Assembly: GCA_025201345.1 (NCBI GenBank)
Contig: JAIXMG010000002.1
Span: 1,984,001-2,048,000, forward strand
Length of the DNA stretch: 64,000 nucleotides
Direction of reading: 5' to 3'
DNA from: Thamnidium elegans
Lineage: Eukaryota; Mucoromycota; Mucoromycetes; Mucorales; Mucoraceae
Made by a program: the position numbers and the translations under genes. Shown here piece by piece: positions 47,620 to 58,446 of the stretch. Position 1 is the stretch's first letter. Each line of letters begins with the position of its first letter. Below the pieces are notes generated by a model. It worked only from the letters and a program-made list of their open reading frames with translations. It did no database searches and was not told the DNA's origin.

Positions 47620-50600
47620 TTATTCTTCAAGCCCCTCGTCATCTAAAATAGTTAGAGTTGTTTTCGGTTTAAACAATATCTGTGTAAATAAAGAACCAAG
47701 TAGTGTTTGGAAAATCCAATGAAACAGTATAACCCAAGCTACTTGATAAAGATATTTTGGTGAAAATACAGTCCAGATAAACAAGTGTTCTCTCAAGATT
47801 GTGACAGCAATCGATAGTAAAGTTAATACAAGGCCAAATAAACTAGATTGAATAACAATATAGAAGATCCATGGATGAGCTGCATCATTTGCACTTTCAT
47901 TAGGTATCAATTGACTAGCATCGGTAATTAACGTCCAACCTGCAATCGCCCACCATAAACTTACAGACCAATTAGAACAAAACGTAAGTATACCGATAAG
48001 AATTGTGTCATATTCTTGTACTCCCACATACGCATTACTTAAATCAACTGATGCTATAGAATTGGTGTGGCCTGTCAAAAAGAAAGCGCTGTGACTTAGA
48101 CAACATACAAGAATACTTGTAAACCAGTTAGGGATAGGACTCTTGTTAGATAAATAACTTCTCCATTGTAATATAATTTCAAATTGCAAATTAAAAATTA
48201 CAAATAAGAAAGCGTTTTGAGGTTCACTAAGGAGTATTAAGAGAGGGGTACTCAAGTGTAACAATAGTTGCAGAATTAAACTTGTGTTTTTTTCTAAAGG
48301 AATATAATTAGTTTAAACAACGTTTTGGTAATTATAGAAAAAAAAATCTCTTACGTATATTATTCGATTCGCCCATTGTCATCAGAGATGCTCTTTTGAT
48401 TACATAAAATAATCCACCCAAAACAAATAATCCAGCACCTTCATAATTATAGATCAACTTGCCTAATTGTACTTGAGTTAAAGGTAGAACAAGTTCCCAA
48501 TTTAAAAGGTTTTGATAGAGATTAGGTACGTCCGTATTTTGTGCTCTCATTTTATAGACCAATACCAAGATAGAGTTTAGTGCAATAATAGAAGCAAGTA
48601 CTAATTTAATAACAGTTTGTACGATTTTTACGGTTTGGTTTACATCAATCGCATGCTTTTGATCGAAATTATACATCGATCGTATGCTAAATAAAAAGGT
48701 ACAGAGTAGCGCCAAGGATATTAGATGCCATTTAAGTTCTGAATTTGAGAGTACGGTTGCCATGGTATCGGTCCATCCCATAGTTACTCGAACTAGAATC
48801 AATTGACTAACACCTAAAGCAACAGGATACCACTTTTCTCGGATTGTTTGGGTAGGTAAACTTAAACTATTTGTTTTTGTTAAAAAAAAATAACACATGC
48901 GTTAGTAAACAATTGTTGATACCATCGGAAAAATTTACCTGTGTATAACGGATAACATACCAATACTCTGTGTAATGTAATACCAAGTGTAACCTTCTTC
49001 TTCAATAAAACTACTGGCAAACATACTTGCCGAATAACCCGAAATAACAACTATACAAAACCACTTATTGAAATCCCAATTACGGTCACCTCTATCAATA
49101 AATGCAACTGTCCAAATAATAAATGCGCAGGTACTGATGGCTATTAAGATTACACCAGTGATCATTAATTTTAAATTATAATCACTGGCTGTATTTGATA
49201 GATAGGATTGGGCCATGTCAATGAACTACACAAACGAAATTTCCAGATTAGAGTCAATCCCGTTGGGGGTGTTATGCTAATAACAAACACGGTACGATAG
49301 CTAAAAAAATTATGTACCTTGTAATAAGCTTTTATGGTGTCTTGTGCTATTTGTTCTGTCTTTTCTACCTCGTACTTTTCATGTAAATCAATAGCCTCTG
49401 CATAGTACTTACTTGGTGAATGTTGATCATAATCGTCTTGACCTTTAATAAATCTAGAAAGTTCTGGAAATAATTTTGATAGAAGCTGAGCCAGCTGATG
49501 AGCATTTAAAGCGAGTCCATTAATTACGGATGCAGCTATTGTTGTTGTTTGATGTATTAGTGCTTTGTGAAAAGAAAAACTCTAATTTACTTACCATTTT
49601 CAGTATTATATAGACTGCCTATAACTTTACCCAAATTGTTTTTTGGAATAGGAAATGCAAATAAGGTCGCCAAGGTAGGAACAATATCTATTTGATCAAT
49701 TACGGGATGGCCCAATATATTGTTCTGACTAACAGAAACAGGTCTCTTAATTGAAGGACGCGATTCAAACCGTGGGCTTAAAAATACAAGTGCCTAAAAA
49801 GAAAAATGGGTCAGCCTAGACTATGGAGATTTTTTACATCTACTAATTACCGCAGATGTTTCTCCTACAGATGACCCACCGTGATTTCCTTTCTAACGTT
49901 TGAAGCGTTAATTATTATGACAAATAATATAAGCTTTGTTTTACAAAAAAAAATGTTTACCTCGTTCATACCATGATCTCCACACACTACTATTAATGTA
50001 CCTCTTGCGTTACTATCATCACGCATCCTCACAGCATCTTGTTTGGAAACAATGTCATAAATAGATTCAACAGCTTGATCCATCTCCTTTTGCTTAGGTT
50101 TCATCAATGGACTATTGGGTCCACCTAAATGACCAATATGATCCAAACCTAAATAGTGAAAAATGACAGCGTCCCAATCGTTTTGTACTAGATCCGTTTC
50201 TATATGGCGAGTTACATTTAAATCTACTTCGACAGTATCCTAAATTACAGTGTTAAGTATATGTGTGTATGTATGTTGCTATGGTTATTTTACCGAAACA
50301 AAAAAAGACGTTGTACCATCCGTCTTTTCAAATAAATTGGGGAACAGTCTAATCCAAGTATCATCGCCAAAAAAATGAATTGTTTTATTGCCATTATTTT
50401 TTAATTGGTATACCCAATTATCATGAAAATCTAATGAGGAGCTCGTATCGGATTCGGCAATATTAAGAATAGCATCTAAAAAACTTGGAATAGTGCCGGT
50501 TGTCATGGCTTTAATTCGTGGCATAGTAACGGTAGGAGCTGTTGCCTTGGCTGTAAAAGGAAAGGCGGATCCTTTTTGTATTTGGCTAGTGATATTATTT

Positions 50601-50988
50601 TTGTTTAAATTTAATTGTTGTTCATGCTTTTTTTTTCGAGAGAGAGAGAGAAAGAGAGAGAGTTTACCTATTTATAAAGTCGAACCCGGAATCTTGCCCT
50701 AAAACGAAATCACTATAAAAGACAATATTTTTTTTTAGTAAGAGAAACAGAAAGTACTCTTCTGTTGTTTGTTTACTTTCTAAGTGCATCGATAACAACA
50801 AAGACAAGTCTATCGAATTCAGGTTCGTTATGCAAGTCTTTAAGCGATGAAGGGATGTCATCTTGTGTTGCATAACCTGGAAGATAAATTTTATAGGGAA
50901 AGAAACCTTTACAGAATAAGGCTATACCAATAATTTGAATACAGGCCAGTATAGTTATATACAATGGCCGTTTGTTCGTATTCAGCAT
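47620..50988 (-). CDS. LAS21: GPI ethanolamine phosphate transferase 2 (Las21/Gpi7)
   Basis: Ten exons: 50777-50988, 50668-50712, 50294-50585, 49961-50239, 49851-49892, 49595-49793, 49318-49562, 48939-49225, 48355-48866 and 47620-48293, giving 928 residues. Las21 (PIGG) adds ethanolamine phosphate to the second mannose of GPI anchors in the ER lumen. After a signal-anchor (LYITILACIQIIGIALFC) come alkaline-phosphatase-superfamily motifs: DRLVFVVIDALR, TAPTVTMPRIKAMTTGT, ESDTSSSLDFHDNW, FFGDDTWIRLFPNLF, DGTTSFFVSDTVEVD, HYLGLDHIGHLGGP and VVCGDHGMNEKGNHGG. The C-terminal half is a string of membrane helices. Metal-binding Asp and His of GDHGM and HIGH are present. It is divergent from the L1-protein gene with a 574-bp shared promoter region. 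Confidence 0.93.
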
Positions 50989-51562
50989 GATGAAAGTCAG
51001 GTTGAAACAACTGCGTCGCTTTTAAACAGGGCAAAAAAGAGAGAGAAACGCGTGGTCTGTATAGGCCGGGATTTAGATTTTTTTTTTTTTTCGGGTAAAA
51101 AGTCACGGTTTATTGGCTCATGTCTTTATAAGTATTACAATGAAGTTTTAGTATTGAAAGAGGTTTATTTTGCATAATAATGTAAATGATAGCTTATCAA
51201 AAAGTTAAAAAAAAAATCCCCTTACGTCCTTTTTTTTAAAAAAAAAAAAATGATGTATAGATAAAAAAAAAACAAGACAAATTATGACATGTATAAGCTG
51301 ATTCTAATTCTAAACATTTTTATTTAACTAGTTTACATAGTGATAAATAATGAAGGTTTATCTATGCAATTAAGAGTATAAGTCTGTTGCCATGACTTTA
51401 AAATGCGTTTTAAAACAAAGTTGACCTGAAATTATTTAAAGCCCAGAGTACAATACGGTCGTGACTATTAAGTGGCTTATGCTCAGAACTCTTTTTGAAA
51501 AAAGGAAAAAAAAAAAAGTGATATTTTTTCTATATTCCTTATTAGAAAGTTTTTTTTATATA
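50989..51562. promoter_or_regulatory. Divergent intergenic region (Las21/L1 protein)
   Basis: Between divergent ATG codons. It contains a T9A14 switch tract near 51230-51250 and A runs, but no recognisable gene. Confidence 0.5.
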
Positions 51563-53031
51563 ATGGCTGCCCAAAAATTAGATTTGACACAGGTAAAAAA
51601 TACATATTAAAGATGTTACTGTATTCTGTTCTGGTATTAAAGTTCTTTTTTAATTGAATAGGCTAAGAAAGCTATTGCTGCTTTGTACAAGTACAACAAC
51701 TCCAAGTCCGAAAATGACATGCTTGACAGCGCCGAAGAAAAGAGCATTTATGTTCAAATCACTACTCATAAAATTATGAACAAGGCTCAATTAAAGAAGA
51801 CTAGAATGTAAAGTAGTCGATAGAAGAAGAAAAAAATTATCAGATCGTAAAAAAAAAAAACTAATCGCTTATCTTTTTTAAAATATAGCCCCTTGGAGGT
51901 TTCTCCTTTCGCTAGTAATGTTGAAGTTTGTTTGATCACCAAGGATTCCGAAAAGGCTATGGAGGATAAGGTCAAGTCTGTTTCACCTGTCAAAAAGGTT
52001 AGTCTATATAAAATATGCTAAATTCAGTTGGAATACTAAACCTATTTTATGGAAATAGGTTATCAGTGTCAGCACTTTAGGATCTACATACAAGAGCTTC
52101 GAAGCTAGAAGAAAGCTTTGTGATTCATACGACGTTTTCTTGGTTGATGATAGAGTTGTTCACCTTATGCCTAAGCTTCTCGGTAAGCACTTTTTCCAAA
52201 AGAACAAGTAAGTTTTTTTTAAAAAAAATTGGAGATATAGTGTTGCCATGGAGGATGTAACTAACATCTTTAAATTAGGGCTCCTATCGCTATTAAAGTC
52301 TCTAGCTTAAAGAAATCTGTCGAGAGCGCATTAAACGCTACCTATGTTAAATTAAATAACGGTATCAACACGTAAGTTTTTTTTTATCGTGGAAAACGGA
52401 ATCAATTTGGGAGACTAATTATTATTTATATAGTCTTATCAGCATTGGTAACTTCAGTTTAACCGAAGGTCAGATTTTAGAAAACTACAAAACAGCAGTT
52501 CCTGAACTCGTTAAGATTGTTGCACATACTTGGAAGCAAGTTCAATTGATTGGTATCAAGTCCTCTCAATCACCTATTCTTCCCATTTACACTGCTTTGC
52601 CTACTGCTGATGAAGAAGAAGAGAAGAAGGAGGAGCCTGTTAAGAAGGCCGCTGCTAAGAAGACCGCTGCCAAGAAGGCCGCTGCTCCTGTTAAGAAGGA
52701 AGCTACTAAGGAAGCTGCTGCTCCTGCTAAGAAGGCCGCTGCTCCTGCTAAGAAGGAAGTTGCTAAGAAGGAAGTTGCTAAGAAGGATGCTGCTCCTGCC
52801 AAGAAGGCTGCTGCTCCCGCTAAGAAGGCTGCTGCTCCCGCCAAGAAGGAAGCTGCTAAGAAGGAAGCTGCTCCCGTTAAGAAGGAAGCCCCCACTAAGA
52901 AGGCTGCTCCCGCCAAGAAGGCCGCTCCCGCCAAGAAGGCTGCTCCTGCTAAGAAGGAAACTGCCGTCGCTCCTGCCAAGAAGACAGAAACTAAGAAGGT
53001 TACCAAGAAGGTTGTTAAGAGCAAGAAATAG
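51563..53031 (+). CDS. Ribosomal L1-domain nucleolar protein with Lys/Ala tail
   Basis: Six exons: 51563-51592, 51662-51807, 51889-51997, 52059-52207, 52279-52371 and 52434-53031, giving 374 residues. The first about 230 residues form a ribosomal L1-like fold of the Cic1/Utp30/RSL1D1 type (AKKAIAALYKYNN, LLDS-like start, DVFLVDDRVVHLMPKLLGKHFFQKNK, PIAIKVSS, TLISIGNFSLTEGQILENY), acting in ribosome assembly in the nucleolus. From about residue 236 to the end is a 139-residue tail that begins with DEEEEKKEE and consists of repeated AAPAKK/AKKEAAPVKK units, like linker histone H1 tails. Codon use in the tail is biased to AAG and GCT. The tail gives open antisense frames that are not genes. Confidence 0.85.
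52616..53031 (+). repeat. Lys/Ala/Pro coding repeat
   Basis: Tandem, imperfect units of GCTAAGAAG, GCTGCTCCTGCT and similar, coding the H1-like tail of the L1-domain protein. Unit length varies between about 9 and 24 nt. Confidence 0.85.
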
Positions 53032-53459
53032 ATGCCCTGAAACAAATTTTCAATTTTTATATAATTTTTTCTCATACATTTAAATAGTAAATAATAAAAA
53101 AACATCAGAAACGAAAGAAAAATGGAATGTATTTTTTTTTATACTTATAAATTATTGGTTTAAAAAAAAGGGGGTTTGGTTGGCAAAGGGGTAACATATC
53201 CAAATATGGTGTTATATATATATATCTTTTTTGTGCTATAAAAAGTTAATAAATTGGATTTTCTAATCCGATAGTATTCCTTTTTTACAATGCACAAAGA
53301 CACGCAGTCTCCGATCAGGCGGTTTGAATTTCCTTTTATAGAATCCTGATTAGGGTGCCAAACTTGTCCTACGAGTCAGCTCTGCAGAATTTGAACTTAA
53401 TTAGGAACAAACTGTAGAGCATTTTATATGAATAGTAGCGACTTCGTTTAAGCAGTTTT
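53032..53459. other. Intergenic region next to transposon remnant
   Basis: About 430 bp between the L1-domain gene and the decayed transposase. No gene seen. It may include the outer end of the element, but I could not define a terminal inverted repeat by eye. Confidence 0.4.
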
Positions 53460-53745
53460 CTAAATGTTTTTTAAAGAGTTGAGTAATGTTGACAAGATGG
53501 AATAAAGAGCTATACTACATGATTCAGCTATTCTTCGTCAGTATTTCAAACTCCGCAAGTCAATTATATGTTTTAATACCTTATGCTTAAACGTAACCCA
53601 GAATTGCTCAATTGGATTTAATTCGAGAGAGTACATGGAGGAAGATATTTGCATTTATAATATTTGTTTATATTCTTTACTCTCTCATTTATTTCATTGC
53701 ATGAATGAATTGGGGCATTATCTATGATAAGATAAAAATCTTTGA
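53460..53745 (-). pseudogene. Decayed Tc1/mariner-type DDE transposase fragment
   Basis: The minus strand shows the end of a DDE transposase. A first frame reads DFYLIIDNAPIHSCNEIN through KYLPP, typical of the second catalytic Asp region. After a one-base shift near 53625, the next frame reads LELNPIEQFWVTFKHKV, the third catalytic Glu region of Tc1/mariner/IS630-like proteins, then meets a stop at 53538-53540. The 5' half is missing or too decayed to recognise. It is therefore a non-functional remnant of a DNA transposon. No flanking target duplication was identified. Confidence 0.75.
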
Positions 53746-53856
53746 TTGAATATTTTGCTTTGTATCACGAATAGAAATCATCAATTATCTATTCTTCGTC
53801 TTGGTAGCTTCGACTTTCTGATACCATCTATCTATTTAACCATCAACATTATCTCT

Positions 53857-54207
53857 TCATTTTTTCTTGAGAGCACGAACGCTATCATTTCCGAGAAGAA
53901 ATATATCCAGTTGCTTGACTTGATCCTTGAATCTATTTTGGAGAGCAGGCTTTTGATCATTCATAGCTTTCACTGTAGAGTCACCCTCTTGATACTTGGG
54001 CTTCTCCAGCGTTTCGTCTATCTGAATTCGAGTTAAGTCTTCGTATGTGCCGTATATTCTTACAGTCTTTAGCCCTGGTAAGATGTGAATTTGGTTAGAG
54101 AATACTAATCCATAATCAGAGGCCTTTTCATTCAATAGGCGGATGTTAAGGAAGTTGCTGAAAACAGTGTCCTTGTTGGCGAGAGCTATAATTGATTTTA
54201 TCGTCAT
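53857..54207 (-). other. Short orphan ORF near transposon remnant
   Basis: A 116-residue open frame (start ATIKS-type, text MTIKSIIALANKDTVFSN; includes LPGLKTVRIYGTYEDLTRIQ and a Lys-rich end). No family is recognised. It lies directly upstream, on the same strand, of the DDE fragment, so it could be the element's N-terminal or accessory part. It may also be chance. Confidence low. Confidence 0.3.
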
Positions 54208-55168
54208 TACTCATGAAGTCTAAAAATGTTTTATTATTTCATATGTAGTATATATCTTTCTTTTGAAACACTTGCTAAAATATATTTTTTTAGAATGGAT
54301 CATATTCTGATAAACACTGTTATAAAAAAAACAAGCGATATCCTCGTTCTCTGGAAGTTTCAATCACCTAACTACTACAAAATTTATGTCATACTTTAAG
54401 AGCAAGTACGTATTATATTTCTCTTGTTTGGTCTGGAAGCTGCTAATATTTTTTTAGAAAGGATGTAATCATCATTCCCAAAGCCTTAATTTCACTTTAT
54501 CTCTATCATCTGTTATTATTATATCATATGTACTTTCCATCACTTACTGAACAATATGGTTTTTTCTTTTCTTTTCTTTTTTTTTTGCAGGGAATACATT
54601 ATCAATCCTACCCCTTTTTATCTTGGACATCGTGGTGACAAAAATAAGTTCACGTAATACAGCTGGTATCTAATAGTTAAAGTGACAAGATGCCAAGTAA
54701 TTGCGTTATTTGGAAGGTAAGTTGACTAACGATGATTCTTCTAGAAACAAGCTTATCTCTACTTACTTAAGTATGCATGGTTAAGGCTGATAAGTAAAAA
54801 AAACTTTATTTTTAAAAAAAGAATACTTTGTTTAATAAAAAGTAACCGGTTCAAAGCTGTTAAATAATACAATGATACGCCTTATAATGAGTAAACAGAC
54901 CAATGGGTAAAATTACCTCTATTTTTTAAGTTTTATTACTCTACTTTTGTTATTGTACCCATACGGTTCTTCTTAGAGTAATTATGAAAGGTAATATGCC
55001 GTACTTTTTTTAAATAAAACCAGTGCCAAAATTTTCCCTTAAAAAAACCTGGTGCGTAAACCTGGCGCGTGTATCTTTCTCCTATATAAATAACTACTCT
55101 TTTCTTTCAAATAATAAAACAATTAATCTTTATTTTAAGACTTTCGTCAAATTCACACTGTTCACTCT
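54208..55168. other. Intergenic region between remnants
   Basis: About 1 kb. The only hint of a gene is a spliced 28-residue frame on the + strand (54386-54405 joined to 54591-54657) with a strong pyrimidine-rich TTGCAG acceptor. Otherwise nothing supported. Confidence 0.4.
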
Positions 55169-55703
55169 TTAATAATGTATCAGTATAGAATATAATGTGT
55201 GGCGTATAACTAAAGTGTAGTTTGTAGTGAATGTAATATGTAACGTATAAAATGTAATTTGTAGCGTATAAAATGTAATATGTACTAAGCTAAAGATCTT
55301 TAATTTTTGAAGTACTGTATTATTTTTATCATGCGATAACTTGTATCTTTCAGTAACTTCAATCTTGTCACCAAGAACTACTGCTATTTCTTTAACTGAC
55401 TTGCACAATCTATAGCTGGTTAATACGCTACCTGTGATATGTGTAGTTGTTAACTTTGGGCTTGCAGACGGTGTGTCAGGGTATGTTTTATATTTTTTTC
55501 AATTTTAGCCTTAGCTATTGCAACAGGTTCCATAGGATTTGATCCATAAAAGTGGCTTCGAAGGGTGTATTTTTTAATTGTTCTTTTGCTAAATTTATAT
55601 TTAAATCGGTAGGAATCATGTCTAGGATAAGACAGACAGCTTGGCCTTTAGTTAACATGGCTGAATGTAAACGAAGGTAGGCAAAAGTGAAAAAGCAATC
55701 CAC
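55169..55703 (-). pseudogene. Broken ORF of unknown family
   Basis: Two open stretches on the minus strand, 55515-55703 (reading FFTFAYLRLHSAMLTKGQ) and 55169-55408 (KSVKEIAVVLGDKIEVTERY), are linked by sequence that stays open only when the frame changes (MEPVAIAKAKIEKNIKHTL in another frame). This looks like a decayed gene, possibly of mobile-element origin given the nearby DDE fragment. I recognise no domain. The 3' part runs into 21-bp repeats. Confidence 0.35.
55231..55290. repeat. 21-bp tandem repeat, about 3 copies
   Basis: Units ATGTAATATGTAACGTATAA(A) at 55231-55251 and the near-copy at 55252-55272, with a partial third copy from 55273. Copies differ at 2-3 positions. Confidence 0.75.
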
Positions 55704-55870
55704 AAACTTAAGAGTAAAAAACCAATCTTACATCTTATGATTTATTTGTGACTATTTTTGTTTAAATAAGCAAGATGCAGAAATGTTTATTTTTTAAAAA
55801 AGGACTAATTTACCTAATTAGCTCAATAAAATAGTTAATCCCTAAAAAAAGGGGGGGGGGCTGGATTGTT

Positions 55871-57570
55871 TTAAATTTTAGCAAAAGGATTCTTGTTCAT
55901 TCTAATCTTTAAGTAAATCAAGATCAAAGCGCCAGATAAATACGAGACTCCAGTAAACAATTTATAGGTCAAGAATGGAGTCGAATTAACTCCTGATTCA
56001 ATAGCACTGGCTATATTCGAACCAAATACGGGGAATAAATTGAATACGAGCAAAAGTGATAACCCAGATGGAAATTTCTCCATACCAAGAATACCGGCAG
56101 AGATTGGAGACATTAATGCGAAATAAGATCCACAGGCGAAACCAAATACGATACCGAAACCCATCATGGTCGCATAAGAGAATGCAAATGTCCAGATAAG
56201 TAAACTACTGATGGCTGTGATGAGTAAGAAGATAATGTTGGCGTTTAATCTTCCGATACGATCTGCTAAAAGTCTATTTTTTTTATTCGTTAGAAAAGTG
56301 CTTTTTACCTACATATATATATATACTTTACCCAGCTACTAAACGACCAATAAAATTCATTGCAGAGCATACAGAGACGATAGAAGCACCTTGTGAATCA
56401 GTTAAACCGAGATAAGTTGCATAGGCTACATATGATCAATTTTTTAAGATTAAGTTTTTTTTAAAAAAAAAAAATAGATGTATATTTTGTCATACCAGGG
56501 ATAAAAAAGAATGGAACAAAGTATCCAAATAATCCAATATCCGAACCAATAGCAAAGATAACAAAGTCAGTATTCTTTAGTACATCAAATTGAAGAATTT
56601 GAGAGAATTTTTTTCCTTTCTTGGGGCCAGGTACTCTTTCTTTTACAAAGATACAGGCAATAATATCGCAAACTAAGCAGATAAAACCCATAATACGGTA
56701 TGTCCAACCGTGTCCAAAATGTCTGTTTAAGGGGGTCATGATAAATGGAACGATTAGACCACCTATTCCAGATCCGCCAGCTACAATACCTAAAGCAATA
56801 CCTCGATTTTTGGTAAACCATTGAGGGGTTACGGCCATAACAGTTACGTACATACATGAGGCTCCTAAACCGAATAAAATACCTTGAGTCAGGTACAAGT
56901 GCCAAATCTATAATATATTTAGTATATTACTATTACTTTTTTTTAAAAAAAAAAAAACGTTTATTACCTCTGTCGCAAGACTTGCCATCTCTAAAGCAAT
57001 CACAATAAATAATGTGCCAGTAATCATGACAGGTCGCAAGCCAAACTTAGATACCAACACTTGAACGATAGGGCTACCACCGTTACAACAAATCAGCGCT
57101 AATGTACCAACAAAACTGAGATCAACAAGGGCGGTCTTGCTTTCTTTAAATAAAGTTTGGTTAAAGTAATCCTGCATTACACCTGAATAAAAAATTAGTG
57201 TCAATTTTTTTTTTTTTTTTGCATTTATGTATCTATGTACTTACCCCAGCTAGAAATAACACCGAAACTAGTAATTTGTACCATAAATGCACCTAATACA
57301 ACAAGCCAACCGTAACCACCGTCATGGTCATCATCTAGAGTTGGTAAATCTACAGTTTCTTCAGACTCTTTGCCAACTACAAAATCTAGAAGAGGATAAT
57401 TGGATTAGTCAGCTGCCTAGATAATGTGATGTTGCAATTCTTTTACCATTATTGGTAGTTTCTGAACTAGAGCAACTGTTTCGTTTAATATTATAAGTAA
57501 TCCCAGCACCAACATTTAATGAAGGATGGGTTGAAAGTTCCTTAGTCAAGTTTTCTTCAGCATATGCCAT
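55871..57570 (-). CDS. MFS monocarboxylate-type transporter
   Basis: Six exons: 57447-57570, 57245-57385, 56968-57182, 56496-56907, 56332-56425 and 55871-56273, giving 462 residues with about twelve membrane segments. It matches fungal monocarboxylate (Mch-type) members of the major facilitator superfamily: DGGYGWLVVLGAFMVQITSFG at the first helix, GLGASCMYVTVMAVTPQWF, RGIALGIVAGGSGIGGLIVP in the helix 4-5 region and GRLVAGLLADRIGRLN between helices 8 and 9. This last motif is recovered only if the intron ends at the AATAG acceptor 56274-56278; other acceptors break the frame. A cytosolic loop with KERVPGPKKGKK separates the two halves. Substrate unknown; yeast Mch proteins do not all carry monocarboxylates. 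Confidence 0.85.
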
Positions 57571-58446
57571 GTCTTTTCAATTATTATCTGAGAGGTGGAA
57601 ATCTGTGGTTATTTAAAGTTTTAAAAATATATAAAAAGGAAAAAATATTCTAAATATTTTTTCTTTTTTATTTTTTTTTTTGTTGAAAGAAAAAAAAGGT
57701 TAAAAGGATTGTAAAGATATGTGGTATTTTAAATAGAAAAAATAAGGGTACACAAAAAAAAAAGACTGATCCAATAGTATAGAAGGGGAGGAGAGGGGTA
57801 ACTCAATATTTGATTTGTCATTTTGAGCGAGGTTCCGATTTAAAAAAATCTGGAGCCTATAGAGTTTCTTTATTGTTTTTCTAATGTCAGTTTCAACGAC
57901 AATAGTAGATCATCTGTGGTATGCTAAAACAAATTTGACATAACAAGAGGTGCGACTTTTTATTTGTAGCTCGTTTTAATTAAAAGTGTATACTATTAAC
58001 TCTTTTTAGATAAAAGAAAAGGGAAGTAGTATACACTTTTTTTTGTTTAGTAATCCAAACGGTTTTTATTTTTAATCCCGAGAAAACGGACAATTTTTTT
58101 GTTTGTTTTTGCGGTATAAACTGTGTCATGTCAAGTTATGCACAGAAAAAAGAAAAAAAAAAACTACATTTAATTTTGCAATAGGCGTTTTGACAGTATA
58201 AAAAAAAAACTCTCCGCTTTGTTTCAATGCGCGTTTATTATCTCCTTTATAGCCGATCCCTTCATTTAGTATACATACGTGACCAATTTATTTTAAAAAG
58301 GAACCATTTAGTTTCAAAATAAATGCAGAATACGAGCAATATAAGTCTTCTATTTATAAAAAAAAAAATACGCATTTTTTTTGTTAAAATATCATTTTAT
58401 TTATTTCAGGATGAGAGGAAAGAAAGGGGAAAACATTATCTTTAGT
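57571..58446. other. Intergenic region
   Basis: Region between the MFS gene start and the Ste23 stop codon, both minus strand. Contains the inverted repeat described separately and many A/T runs; no gene is seen. Confidence 0.5.
57982..58040. repeat. 14-bp perfect inverted repeat
   Basis: Arms AAAAGTGTATACTA (57982-57995) and TAGTATACACTTTT (58027-58040) are exact reverse complements separated by 31 nt. It could form a hairpin or bind a dimeric protein; no known element matches. Confidence 0.8.

Noticed and set aside
52550..53105. Other-frame and antisense ORFs over the Lys/Ala tail
   Set aside because: Repeat-driven shadows (Leu/Arg-rich and Ala/Phe-rich); the real gene has L1-domain support and clean splicing.
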